64,000 nt of DNA from Escallonia rubra (Eukaryota > Streptophyta > Magnoliopsida > Escalloniales > Escalloniaceae). Shown here one piece after another: positions 33,634 to 46,371 of the stretch (its first letter is position 1; each line of letters starts with the position of its first letter). The translations under genes were made by a program, and so were the position numbers. Below the pieces are notes generated by a model, which was not told the origin of the DNA, did not search any database, and saw nothing but the letters and a program-made list of their open reading frames with translations. The stretch covers positions 62,001-126,000 of the forward strand of contig JAVXUO010001076.1 of NCBI GenBank assembly GCA_033065855.1, written 5' to 3'.

Positions 33634-34269
33634 GAAAACTACCTTTGTCAGGGATAACAAACATTGCTTTTAGTCTCTCTACGCAAGGATGAAAGTGACG
33701 TACAGACAGTAAGTATAAGAGCAAAAATATAACATAAGCATTAATTGTAACTTTAAAGCGCTTTTTCTAGTTTTGGACAAACACAAGCACTCCGGCGAGA
33801 AGCTATCCCCAACCCTTTTTCCTGATTTCTAGATTGTAGCTTGTCCCTTTTCTTTCGGGCTGGTCGAGGTAGTGTTGGTTGAATTTGTTTGGTTTTGTTT
33901 TGGGGTGGGTTTGGGCGTTTGGTGTGGTGGTTTGTTCCCTCCGATTGGTTGGGGTGGGTGGTGGTGGGTGCCAGGTAATTAGGTTTGACATTGCGGCTTT
34001 TGCAAAGCTTTACAGTCCTGTGCGTTTTCAACAGGTCAATCTGGTGTTGTCATCAAGGAATTGGTTGATAACGTTTTGGACACTTAGATACTCACGCATG
34101 TGAAAGAGTCAAACTTTGTAGACCCCCCATATGAATCATCTGATGAAGACCAGGAAGATTCAACCAATCATCGTGATCAACCTTTTAGTCATTCAACCAT
34201 CTGATGAAGGCCAGGAAGATTCACAAGAATGAACCTATAAATTAGATTGGGACTTTTCTGTTCGATCCA
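33634..34269. other. Intergenic, no gene recognised
   Basis: It contains a GGTTTGGG/GGTGGG-rich patch (33890-33975). Open frames on both strands here look like base-composition artefacts. Confidence 0.4.
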
Positions 34270-34273
34270 CCTG

Positions 34274-34600
34274 TGTTGTACGAGCGTTGTTGCGTGACCA
34301 GGAGTAGCTTCCTTGGGGTTGAGAAGTATCGCGAGGAAAACGACTCCCATAATGTGGCGACGATTATGGTGGTATGCCCACTATGCCTTACAGCAAAAAT
34401 ATTAACTTTTCTTTGGCAGTTGCTACATAATCGTTTGGCATTGTGTGACGTTTCGAGCCGTAAGCATTGTCAAACCATGGTGGTATGCCCACTATGCCTT
34501 AACGGGTTAGAAACGATTGATCATCTTTTCTTGCATTCTAAGGAAGTAAGAGGAATTTGTTTGGCCTGCCGATTAACACTATCTTTCTAGCTATACCACA
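34274..34600 (+). pseudogene. LINE remnant: zinc-binding module
   Basis: The plus frame shows the zf-RVT pattern of plant LINEs: FLWQLLHNRLALCDVSSRK, then C-P-L-C-L and ETIDHLFLHS. The block ATGGTGGTATGCCCACTATG occurs twice (about 34367 and 34479), so the C-P-L-C motif is duplicated. Upstream reverse transcriptase is missing and the frame closes at 34590. Confidence 0.7.
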
Positions 34601-35794
34601 TTCAGGGCTCCTGATTGGATACGTCATTGTCTGGCGAAACCTCTGCTTAAACAAACGAGACTCCCACATGGTTTTATGTAAATTGCAATCACGCTTTGGT
34701 CTATCTAGCAAGGTAGAAATGAAACTATATTTTGTGCTACCCCATTTTCTCCTTTTGACATATTATATCGGATTAGGGGTTTAGTTCGAGATATTATAAC
34801 TGTGCAGGCTTTTGTTAGGATCATTGAGCGTCAGGGTACTTGGTCCTCACCGATCACAGGAATGACAAGGCAGTATCAGTTGAGGCGTCGAAACCCTGGT
34901 CATGTGAACCTCCGCCACCACCTAATCATTGTAGTCTAATGTAGGTCTTTGACGGGCCTACTAAAAAAAATTAGGATTTACAGTATCATTTGTACCGGTG
35001 ATCATGTCCAAATTGGGTCTCGTACGCTTACGCGTTCTTAATTATTTTGTTACAGACAACTATTCCGTAAATGTTTTAGCTTTGTTGCACTCACTTACTT
35101 GGCTACTCTCAAACAGCTCATTGCACTCAATATTTTTACTTGTCTAACAAGCAATTGTTATCTCATCTGACAGGTAATCTATATATGCCTCCGCATGTAA
35201 GCCACCATCTTTTTTTAGTTGCGTAAAGTAAGTCAAGTTGCGCATGCTATAAATATCTGGTGTCCATGAGTGAAAAATAGGATTTAAATTTTGGTCTAGC
35301 GTGTCAAGCAGCCCACACAAGCTATTTTGTGTATCGAAAATGGTGGAATACACGTTATAGACTATCCCTGATGAATGTTGAGTAACTATATGATTTTTGA
35401 GATAGATCCTGTATATAGTTACATTGATTGAGCATATATATATTTCTTAGACTTTTCTGAAGAAAAGAAAAAAGAATAATCTACCATTTATGTTGTTGAT
35501 CAAGAAAACGAGCTCCACCTCAATATTTGCATCAATGGTTTTATTTCAAACATCAAACATGATCCGGCCTGATCGTCCTATGAACAGAGAAAGATCAAGT
35601 AAATCTACCTAATGACAGAACATACTGAAGCGAGCAGCCCATCTTCATTGATTGCTCCACAGTGCTAAAATAGCCTCCTGCATGATATAGATGTCTCGGT
35701 CCTCCATGGCCGGTGATGGCAAAAGTTCTGTTTACATAAAGACAGGCTGTTCGTGGGATCTACTTCCCCAACTTGTTGCAAGCGTGTTCGTTCA
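34601..35794. other. Intergenic and probable 3'UTR of the phosphatase gene
   Basis: No gene is recognised. The part nearest 35795 (about 35500-35794) probably belongs to the minus-strand phosphatase transcript. Confidence 0.4.
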
Positions 35795-38700
35795 TCAGAG
35801 GGGTCTTCGCAACCTGTGTGGCATGCTTGCAAGGACAGTATGGACATGATTCTTGTTCAGCTTTCTTCTCCTCCGACTGCTTCCCCTGAATGATGACAAC
35901 ATGAAATGGTGTAAAACACTACGTATTCAATGTCCTCAACTAAACGTAGTGTATAGGTGACAAGACAAATTCTTTTATACTGAACACTTCAACCTAGCTA
36001 TCAGAATTGTGCACACTGTCAAGAGATAATCTACGATGTTATGTCCGTGAATGATATCAAAGTTTCATGGGAAGAAAAACTTTACCCTTACTTGTGAGTC
36101 CCAAAAGCAAATCGATAATATGCAGTGAGCATAAAGAGGCAAAAACAACCGTGTTTCTTACTCGTTCTTCCATCACCTAAACTTGAAAATCACTTGCGAT
36201 TTAATTAAACAGGGGACTGGAAGGCCATTCCAACATTGAAGTTATCTATTTTCTTTGCCTTTTTTTTTTTTGCCTCGGTAGAAAGCAGTGACGTTTGTAC
36301 ACTTGGGACTCCTTCAGTGTTGGACTAAAGATAGGAAGTATTTTGCTTGGCTATACCAAACTCATACACATAATATCGTTTGGGTACACTACTAATAACT
36401 CTCCTTTTTGGTCATTAAGAACCAAGTGCGTACTTAATGTTTTAGGGTTTCTCATATAAAGCACGCAAGTCCAAGAAGGATGATATGGATGGCTATTCAT
36501 GGTAGGCAGATAGGCCAGGCCAGGCCTTACCAAAATCAAACAAAGCGCTCCCGATAACGCTCAATACGCTTGGTAATTGCTATCTACAACAGATAGGTTA
36601 GGTTTAACCACAGACTAAACGCAAGAGGTCACCCACCGATCATAAGAGAGTTGCAATTCCCAGTGATCGTGTAATAACAAGAGAGAAAGCATAACTTACC
36701 AATATTGATTATGTAGCATGAATGAGTCAGTTGCCACTCTTTTTCCATCATCGTTGCGATTCCAATGGTAAAATGCATGCGTTCTGTTCTTAATCTCTAA
36801 TGTGGAATGTCCATAACTGGCCTCCCGGAATGCAGAATATTCTGGTTGAGGATCTTGAAATCTATGCCATTAATGCAAAATAAACTTAGAATTGTAGCCA
36901 ACAGATTTGAGAGACGTATTTCCTACTCAGGTAGTTAAGAGATTAAAATTCACCTCGAAGCAAGACCCTCTTGATTTCCTCCATCTCCAACAGTTATATA
37001 GACAGGAGCTGATTTGTCCGGCACAGGATAACGATCACCACCTGATACATTGTAGTGTATGTTCGAGACTCGATACTGAAAGTGAGAAGAAAACTCCCAT
37101 TAGAAAGCTCCACTTAAAAGAGGGATATACCACGCGGCTCTCAGTATTATGATCAGAGGAGTTTGACTTGGGATATGGACTGGACGCTTTTTACACTGAT
37201 CGTCATAAGCATAATTTGACATCAAATATGGTATTCGTTAGTGTAATGATGAGATACTGTTCATTGCATCCAAGAGAGCTTCAATGTGCAATAGTGGCAA
37301 ATTATGGAAATAGCATATTGATTTGTATAGAATCACTTTTAGGGACCATTTAAGGGTAAATGTAAATGGTAAAATGTTATGCCTGTCAAGAACAAGACCA
37401 AGGTTCAAGTTTGAAGTCCACATCGTGCAAATAATTACACGGTCAATAATGGACTGAAATTAGCCCACCACAGCACTCTGCATAAGGTGACCAACTGGGA
37501 GTCATGACCTTTGGTAGGAGTTTCTTCTATTATTGGCAAGTTCTTTTAGCGGAGTTGTTTCATGAACACTCGTAGACATTGCATTTGGTGATATCCATTA
37601 CCGATTTGTAGATACCATGTCAAATTATTCAAACATAAGCGGTCAACCTATCAGTGTTTGATAATGTCATATGATACATGACAATATAACTATTTATAAT
37701 ACCAAAAACTAAAATGGAAGAAAATAGAAAAGACAGATAAAGTGACAAACCGATCTTTCATAAGCATGGACGTGGCCGGCATAGACTACATCAACTTTGT
37801 GCTGGATAAACCAGCTCTCAAAAACAGTACGCATACTCTCGCCCTCCATGAAGTGTGCTTCATTGCTGTTGTAAATTGGAGCATGCATAAGGACAATAAG
37901 CCAAGGAGTTTTCTCCCTGTCTACCCTTTTAAACTCTTCTGCAAGCCATCTCCATTGAGGTGTATATTTTACTGTCACAAGTTGAAAAGAAACAATTTAC
38001 TCTTGCAACTACTTAATGGAACCCACACACCATAAGTCCCTAAAATTTTATTCAAGTACGATTTTGTGATCCCCTACCTTGAACAGTGCTTAATATAACA
38101 CCTGCATCTTTTCTTTAATAAGTAACTTAAGATGACAAACCTAGTGGAAGTACAAGGTTATAATATGTACAAAATTACATTCCTCCCTGTGGAGAAGAAA
38201 CAAGGTACAACAGTTGACTTGCAAAATTAGAAAAAAGAATAGGAGGTTGGAAAATTACCGAATGGAGAATAGCTGGATAGCACAATAATATGAGCAGATG
38301 CACGTCGAATGGAATACCAAAGAGGATTACTACTTTTGGAGGCTGCATAAGGTGTTGGATATCTCTGGAGATACGATTTGAAAGGAATAACTTCTCCCTA
38401 GACGTGCATACAAAGAAATTAGTCAAGCAATGATCAAGTATCTTTATTCTTTTGCTACTGCTGAAGTAAACCCAATGCCAAAAGTTTCAATTGATAAAAC
38501 TGGAATATTGCAATGCTACAGCATGCCTTAAGAAAAAATAAGCCGTGAGTTAAACAAAAACACCAAAAATGCAGGTCAATTGACTTATGAGAGGAAGAGA
38601 AAAGAAAGAAAGAAATAGGCCTAGCATTAGGAAATACATATAAAAGATATCAAATTCACCATGTATGGCATGTACTCTATTTCGTGATTTCCTGCAGTCC

Positions 38701-40673
38701 AAATCCAAGGCTGATACGCTGCACTTCGCTCGATGAAACGACCCCATGTATCCCAACGAACACCAACATCATGATACTGATATCTATCAGAGTATGACAG
38801 ATCTCCAACAAATAAGACAGCTTGCCCTCCACTTTCCATGTAGTGCTCAATAGTAGAGCGGGAATTATACGTTTGACCTAGGTCACCTGAAACATGTAGA
38901 ATAAACAAAATTTCATAGAAACTCTTATTATTGAAACTGTAGATCAAATTGAATGTGTCCATGTTGCTGACATAGTAAAATAGGTAGCCATACTTCATAG
39001 ATAAATTTGGCAGTAGTTTTACTTATTGAAAAAACAATTTAGTAGTTGCCGTCTATTACAAACTAGGCAAAGAACACTCTTTCTTTTCTTCTTCACACTT
39101 TTTAGAAGATTCCAATCTTCTCAATTCTTTTCTAATGTCAAATAATCACCTACGGGAGACTCAACATCATGAATAAAGATAAAGAATATAGAGTCGACCC
39201 CTATGTTTCCAATGAAATTGCAGAGGCATTAAGCAGTTCACTATCATATTCAGAAAAGTTCTCGCAAATGAGTTTTGTGGCCATTTGTGGAATTCGTCTT
39301 CTTTAAGTTCAATGTTTCCTTTCAACTAACATAATCCCACGTCAAGAGCATCCAAGTTCTATGCTCACAAAAAGTAAGTATTATAAATATGTGCAACAAT
39401 GGTATCATTCTTAGAAAACTCATACATAGTTCACAAAACAAGAAGACACGTGTAAATTATGTAGGCAAATGATTATCTCTACTTCACTTCCATGGCACAT
39501 ATAATTCTTCTTTACTTCACAATTTCCCTACACAATTCTCAAAACTAACTAACAGATTCCTCGCCTATGTCATATACTGGATCTTCAGCTTCTGAAGTGA
39601 TATTCGATCTCATCATATTGCCCCCCCCGATGTGATATTCAGCTTAATGACTCCTGTACTTGTAATTTAGAATCTTATGATGTTTCTCCAAAAGCAAACT
39701 ACTCACCAATAATTCCAAATTTGTAAGGAGCATCTGGATGAATCTTTGGAGGTGTCTGAAACGAAAACGCTCGGGCCGAATCTCCAACTCCGACCTCATA
39801 ATAGTACTTGGTGTCATACTATAAACAGAAACAAACCAGATCATTGGTATTATTTAACCTAAATAATCTGGCATTCATGCAATTGATAATGCCATGACCC
39901 AACTAGAAATTACCTCAAGGCCATCAACAAGACACTCATGGATATAGCCGGAGTTGTAATTGTAAAATGTGTAATTTTTCACTGTCCCCTCTGCTGTAAA
40001 ATCGTACTTTTTCTCTGATGTGCCATATCTTACTTGGCTGGGCCCTGGTTCGTCAGGTGTCACCCACGATACTATAATAGCATTTCCATCATAGTCACCT
40101 TGGGTGATGTGTACCTACAGCAGAATGTTTAGATTGCTCAAACGATTCGGAAATACAGATAATACCACGTAATTCATTAACCAACCAAAATATAAATATT
40201 GACCAGTTGGAGAGGGGGCAGGGAGTGGGTGGAGATAACTCTTTGAATCTGAAGGGTGCCTTATATTGGGAAAACTCTACATTCATATAGCGCTTATCAT
40301 GTGAATAACGCTTAGGAGATTAAAATTAAGGGAGAAAAGAGGAATATGCTCCATTGATTTGTATAATGTTATCTTTCTTTCCTCATGTTTTTGGCATATT
40401 CCCAGTGATTAAAATCAGTGTCATCAAACAGCATATAAAATTCAGAATCTATTCTATGCGGGTGTGAATGCTTACTTGTTGTGGTGCATTCTGACCCTTC
40501 GGGACTGCAAAAGCTTCATTATCAAGAGGAATGTCATCAGATGGCCACTCTTGACGAACAAACTTGCTTGTCACACCAGCACTTCCATTGTCCACAAAGC
40601 TCAAGAAAACAAAAGACACCAGCAGGAGCTGAAACAACATCGACCCCATGCCCGTATCCTTCCACATGATCAT
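35795..40673 (-). CDS. PAP26: Purple acid phosphatase, PAP26 type (9 exons)
   Basis: A secreted or vacuolar metallophosphatase with a binuclear metal centre that frees phosphate from organic monoesters and helps phosphate recycling (family knowledge). Minus-strand exons: 40476-40673, 39914-40114, 39707-39818, 38660-38886, 38259-38397, 37751-37971, 36954-37075, 36700-36861, 35795-35885 (stop TGA). All have GT/AG ends and phases that join, giving 490 aa against 475 for Arabidopsis PAP26. Residues 1-33 form a signal peptide (hydrophobic [14 protein letters not shown]). The N-terminal fibronectin-like domain has [10 protein letters not shown]. The five metal-ligand motifs are intact: GDLG (171-174), GDLSYSDRY (198-206), GNHE (236-239), VLMHAP (H322), AGHVHAYER (H359, H361). 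The C-terminus carries [10 protein letters not shown] and a basic [12 protein letters not shown] stretch. The last 17 residues differ from the usual ending. ATG at 40673 was chosen as the first in-frame start after the upstream ORF; Met3 and Met9 are alternatives. Confidence 0.95.
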
Positions 40674-40676
40674 CGA

Positions 40677-40715
40677 TCAATCAGCTAAAAGTCCAGATTT
40701 CACAATTTGCTGCAT
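40677..40715 (-). promoter_or_regulatory. Upstream ORF of 12 codons in the phosphatase leader
   Basis: In the leader of the phosphatase gene an ATG at 40715 opens a 12-codon frame (MQQIVKSGLLAD) closed by TGA. The TGA ends three bases before the main ATG (40673), in the same frame. The ATG lies exactly at the first base after a good acceptor (TCTCTCCAG), so it is in the mRNA only if the leader intron is spliced as inferred or retained. Confidence 0.5.
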
Positions 40716-41621
40716 CTGGAGAGAAAATGCGCATATCTTCAAACAAAAGGTAGGAACATAATAACCTTACAGTGAAATTTGATCTATTTTTCTCCAAGTT
40801 TTTTACTCCTCAGAATCGTCTGAGCAAAACATCAGATTGTCAAAAAGAGTACTTCTTTGACTTGACAGGTGGCAAATGATACTTAGAATATGTGAAGGCG
40901 GATAATCGCTACTACTTTTTCAATTGAACATCTTCTAACTTTGAAGTTTGACCTGAACTTCAAAAGTATTTCCGCTTTAGTATGTAAACCTTGGGTCAAA
41001 AAGAGATCAAAGATGCCTTAAAAGGGGGAGGAAAGAAAGAAAATTGCAGTACCCTCGAAATAAAAAGTCTAATTCAGTCTGAAGCTTTGCAATTTTCTTG
41101 ATATGTTCAGCACGATTCACATTAACCCACCAAGTCACACCTAAGTTAGGCGTATTTGCACTCCCTAAATCGATACTACAACTTTATGACGTGATTTCTA
41201 TAATGTATTAACGTGCTACCATGCAAAGCAAAGCGGTGAGTGTCAATAGCCATTTGGGGAGTGCCAACCGGCTATCCTTACCAACTAGACCGATTCTTTC
41301 AAACCCAGAAATAGAAATCCAGTAACTTCCATCCAGAATTTGGAAAATCAGAACAACAAACATCTAGCAACAAAATGTCAATCAAAAACCAACCATGTAC
41401 AAATGATCGAAAGATCCATCAATTATCAACGTTTAAGCCCCAAACACTGATTGCCCGTTAATTTAGATGAATCAGATATGAGACGACTTTTCAATACAAT
41501 AACAGTAATATAAGTGATGTATAACTGCAGTATTAGAGTACATTGACACACATAATGCATTCAGAACTAAGTTTTACCGCATGGGTTTTACACTGAGAGA
41601 TGCATGTAGAGAGAGAAGTAC

Positions 41622-41690
41622 CTTAAATCATTTGGAGGAGAGAGAGGGGTTGGAGAGAGAGACACAGAGAGTGAAGCCAAGCCATTATTA
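41622..41690 (-). promoter_or_regulatory. Probable non-coding first exon of the phosphatase gene
   Basis: Read on the minus strand, a CT-rich leader (CTCTCTCTCCAACCCCTCTC) runs to AAATGATTTAAG/GTACTTC, a plausible donor at 41621. With the acceptor at 40716 it gives a 5'UTR intron of about 0.9 kb. The transcription start is a guess. Confidence 0.4.
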
Positions 41691-41699
41691 ATTACATCG

Positions 41700-44043
41700 T
41701 CCACGGTTTTAAGGATGCAGGGGAAGTGGCGTGTGTTAGCAGGTAAAACTGCGGGAGGCGTAGAATTTAACCGAATTGCACCAACGTTTGCCGGCTTCTA
41801 GCATGACGTGTAACAAGCTTCCATGCTGATTAATCTCTATATATATTATTATCATTATTATTATTATAAAACAAAAAAGAATCGATACTGTGCTTGTTAA
41901 CAAAAAATGAATGAATTTACTTTTGAAAAACAAATGAACTCTTGGGAAACACAAGTAGAATATTTATAAGTTTTACTTAGTTCCTCTCATAATTTTCTTC
42001 TCGCTGTCGCCATATCTATGAGAAAATAGTGCGCGATCCTAAATCATTGATCTTGACCATTTAAAGCCCTCCAGTGATAAGATAGGTGAAGGCATAAGTT
42101 TATTTCATAATACTGTATACGGTATTGGATGGTCAGGACCATCTGATATTTTCTCTAGTTACTGATAGATAGTTACGTAACAGCAATAATATTTTTGAAA
42201 CCAGAGTTACGGACAATTAGCGTTATATATTTATATCCGAGTCATATTAACGTTTTATTATTCATCTCGGTTCTTCATATAGAAAATAGTTATTTTTCTT
42301 TACTGAAAGGAAGCAATTTTAAAATACTTAACAACTCTATAAAACGATCGGCACCTATCAATATCGTCATTTGACTTGAATCTGTTCTTCGATTGCATCT
42401 TGATCAATAGCATGCCACTAAGTACAACACCAATGAATTGGTTAAAGATTTTAAGCTTTAGGTACATGTGCAAATGCGTTCTCGAGAAAGCTTTTAATTC
42501 TTTTTTGCCAATTGATAATTGCCGCATGCTGTGGATGACTGGTGAATGATGAATGTATACGTGGCATGTTGCTAACCATTTGTTTGGTCCTCCATGAGAC
42601 CATGACAGATGACCTAAAAATTTGTGCCAAACTTAAAACTGAAGGGTGTCTCCCCCAAAAAAAATAATTGAAACTACAATGTGCTCCTCATAATGGGCCT
42701 GCTCCCAGTCTCATTGCACTTCTTGGGGTGTAAGCCCATTGGGCCTTAGTCTGCAGTGATATATTCTTAATAAAAGCCACAAGTAAACTGACCCGACTAG
42801 TTAGTTATAAAAACTGAAAACCAAAATATATTTTTTTTCACTACCTCTCTAGATTTGATAAATACCGATAATTCTCGGATAGTTACAATATGGGTTCCAA
42901 TGAACATAAGTTCGTTATTATTTTATATTTGCTAGTATCTTCCGCCAATTTCCAACCCCGAGACGTCATTGCATTCGCCCATCCTTCTATTACCTCTTTA
43001 CTGGTTTAATCTTTTCTTTTTAAAAAATTCTTTAGAGTAAAGTGTGCAAAAAGCAAATTACTGCAGTAAAGTAATCTCCCATACGGTAGATATAAAGCCG
43101 GAGAAATTATATGTAATGCAAAATCATCATTTTTTTTCCTTTTCTTTGGTTATTCTGCATGTCTTATATTTTTAGTCTTGAACATTGAACACGCATCACG
43201 TTTGTCCACCATCACTACGATTTTTGATCCGTCGGTCTTTACCTTGAAAACTGAGGCATCATCAGTACTCTTTTATAATTTGTCTTTGCTTGAGGAGCGT
43301 CTAATTCCACACGTTGTTCCACACGAAAACTGAGGCATCAGTACTCATGTGATAAAGTAAAAGCTTCACGTTAGTATAAGTTGGAGAACAAACCTGACCA
43401 AACCAATTGATTTGTATATATGCCCATCCATCTCTTGTTCATCCAAAAACATACACGATGATGACAATAGTACCTTTTCCTTATCTTCTTTAAGATGCCA
43501 CTTGAAAATATATTATGAACTTTCAATCTAATAATGATGATGGTTCTCAGGCTTTCAGCCAGTCTCATAACCCAATTTCTAATTTTATTATTATTATTAT
43601 TTTCTTTGATATGGGGCTTTAATAAAAAATAAAAAATGACTACGCACTACGTAAAAACGTCAATAGTCCTCATGTTAAGAGTGTAGCAGTGATAGATATA
43701 ATGTGATATAACAGATAACGAGATGGAAGAATTCTCAAAGAATAAGAGGTCTAAGGGGCCCTTGAGAAATAACCTCAAGGTTCAAAGGATGGTAAAGCGG
43801 CAAACTTTTCGAGTTTGAATTTTCATACTGACGGAACATATATAATGCAACTCTGACTATTCCAAAGGATAAAAAAAAGGAATTAACTTTCTCTCGTTTT
43901 ATTCGTTGGCGGATCACTACCATCCTTTGTTGCGAGTTCTTTTCCCTTGTTAGAAGTCTATTATGACATTTTTCTGCATATGCTTTTTGTCAAGTTAACG
44001 CTCCTAAAGAATTTTTAGATTATTATACTTTAAAAGTACAGTC
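41700..44043. other. Intergenic upstream of the phosphatase gene
   Basis: AT-rich with an ATTATT tract (41845-41868) and a short direct repeat GAAAACTGAGGCATCA (about 43248 and 43325). No gene recognised. It includes the likely phosphatase promoter near 41700-42000 but no convincing TATA box. Confidence 0.4.
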
Positions 44044-45373
44044 TGGATTACATATTTATTACTCAAATGCGTGATCACTGCTGCATAAATTTCCAGTATT
44101 GGAGTCACTTCTTCCTGCTGGATACTGCTGCATCAGGCACGGCAGTGATCAAGAACATTCATTATTTATCAGTCACGCGGATCTCAAGACAATTACAATC
44201 CAAAAGCAGTCCATGTGAGCTCTCTGAGATCCTGACAGTAGCCAAATGATACTGTCATCTTTCTCGATATAGCTGCTCCTCTAACTCCGGGATCCCCATC
44301 TTACGTTTTACGGAGTAACAGAAACATCAATTTTCTAGCTATTTTGTTGTGCACAGTGGGAGAGATGAATACATTGTTAGTGACATTTTTGTTAGTATTT
44401 TTAGCGATAAATTTTAACAGTATTTTTTAGTATCATTGTAAATAAGTCATTAAAAATATTTAGCGATCGTGAATTGTTGTGACATGCAAAGTTATAGCCG
44501 TTTTCCGACGACCTAGCAAGAGATAAGGTCACCCTCTAATTAAGGTTGGCAATTACCCATCAATTTATTAGGAAGAATTAAACTGGTGCAGCAGTATCCA
44601 GTCTGGAATGGATTACATATTTATTACTCAAATGCGTGATCACTGCTGCATAAATTTCCAGTATTGGAGTCACTTCTTCCTGCTGGATACTGCTGCACAG
44701 TTACATAAACAAAATGGGATGATTCTCAGCTCAGGCATGGCACTAACAAGATCAAGAACATTCATTATTTATCAGTCACGCGGATCTCAAGACAATTACA
44801 ATCCAAAAGCAGTCCATGTGAGCTCTCTGAGATCCTGACAGTAGCCAAATGATACTGTCATCTTTCTCGATATAGCTGCTCCTCTAACTCCGGGATCCCC
44901 ATCTTACGTTTTACGGAGTAACAGAAACATCAATTTTCTAGCTATTTTGTTGTGTACAGTTGGAGAGATGAATATATTGTTTGTGACATTTTTGTTAGTA
45001 TTTTTAGCGATAAATCTTAACAGTATTTTTTAGTATCATCATTAAAAATATTTAGAGATCGTGAATTGTTGTGACATGCAAAGTTATAGCCGTTTTTCGA
45101 CGACCTAGCAAGAGATAAGGTCACCCTCTAATTTTTTGGTCTGACCATCCGGTATCCGGACACCACATTGGGAGCCGACTAATCCGGATTCGGGTCATGG
45201 GTGGCAAAGCTCTCGCTACCAAGTTTTTAACGCAACTGCATTCTCAGGGCTCGAACTCGAGACCTCTGGTTAAACTAGGACAATCCCCTACCAGTTGACC
45301 TACGCGCTTGGTGGTAGGTCACCCTCTAATTAAGGTTGGCAATTACCCATCAATTTATTAGGAAGAATTAAAC
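44044..45373 (+). repeat. Tandem segmental duplication (about 0.55 kb unit)
   Basis: Copy 1 (44044-44583) and copy 2 (44609-45373) start TGGATTACATATTTATTACT and end CCCATCAATTTATTAGGAAG. Their identity is very high. Copy 2 has about 35 extra bases near 44698-44750 (CAGTTACATAAACAAAATGG region), about 12 bases fewer near 45045, and a 182-bp SINE. The junction (44584-44608) holds GCAGCAGTATCCAG, an inverted copy of CTGGATACTGCTGC inside each unit. No coding capacity is seen. Confidence 0.93.
45134..45315 (-). mobile_element. tRNA-derived SINE with 16-bp target duplication
   Basis: On the minus strand it begins CCACCAAGCGCGTAGGTCAA (A-box-like GTAGGTCAACTGG), has a B box GAGTTCGAGCC, and ends in a short A-run. 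A perfect 16-bp duplication AGGTCACCCTCTAATT (45118-45133 and 45316-45331) flanks it. The empty site is preserved in copy 1 at about 44527-44542. Confidence 0.9.
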
Positions 45374-46371
45374 CGATACTAGTATCTCCTTCGAAAATCG
45401 ATACTGCGGTCAAATAATTTTTCGTTTGGTTACCATCTTTCTTATATATGTAAGGTGAAGAAGATGTAATCTTAGAGAGAAACATGCATCAACTTGTTTG
45501 ATTTATCATTTTCTAATTACGAAAACAACCATACTTTCTTATATACTATTTATAAAAAAAAAATGAAAAATGCCTTTATGTTGGTTGAATGGCATTTTTT
45601 AACACATCTATATGTCAAAATGGGTTGGGTATAGTCAAATAACATATTCGCTATTTGAATATGGTATTTATTTTTAAAAAATGTATCAGGAAAACGTAAC
45701 CAAACAGAAAATTTGAGTTTTGATAAAAAAAAAATTATAAGAAAATGCCGTACTTCAAGTCTGGTTCCAAGCGATCAACACCCCAACCTTGAAATAAATA
45801 TTCACGGCGCGCCAACATCAACGCCACTTTCCTTCCTTTTTCTTAAACTAAAAATACAACAATAAATATTTAGCTGACATACGAAAGTACTAGAACAATA
45901 TAAAATCAACATGTTTTTGAGTATTCTGACGTGAACCATGTGACAATTTAGTTCATTATAAACGCAATTCCACACGTACCCCATGGCACCCGTCCAAAAT
46001 CTAATTGGTCAAATACTACCACTCATGTCTCATGTGCATCACAAACCGGTACTTCCCAGTTCCCTGTTGCTATCTACTAGAACAAGCGTCTTTCTTCCGA
46101 CCATAGCGCATACCCAGACCTGTAAATATTGCATCATATTGGAATAAATAAATTCTATCAATTGAGAAGCGCTCGATCATGAACTCTACACTAATTTTTT
46201 TTAATACGCGGAGACCACTTAACAAGATCAGTAGATGCACTTGGGCCATGTTGCATGATATTGCAAGATGAGTAATATTGCATGGTATTCGAGCATAGAT
46301 CCCATTCATTTAGGATTCTAAAGGAAGTAGGAGTATTTATAACAAATTCCCATCATGAACGGTTAAGGCTA
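45374..46371. other. Intergenic, no gene recognised
   Basis: AT-rich. A piece at about 46042-46070 (ACCGGTACTTCCCAGTTCCC) is similar to 47913-47940 beyond the next element. No gene is recognised. Confidence 0.4.
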
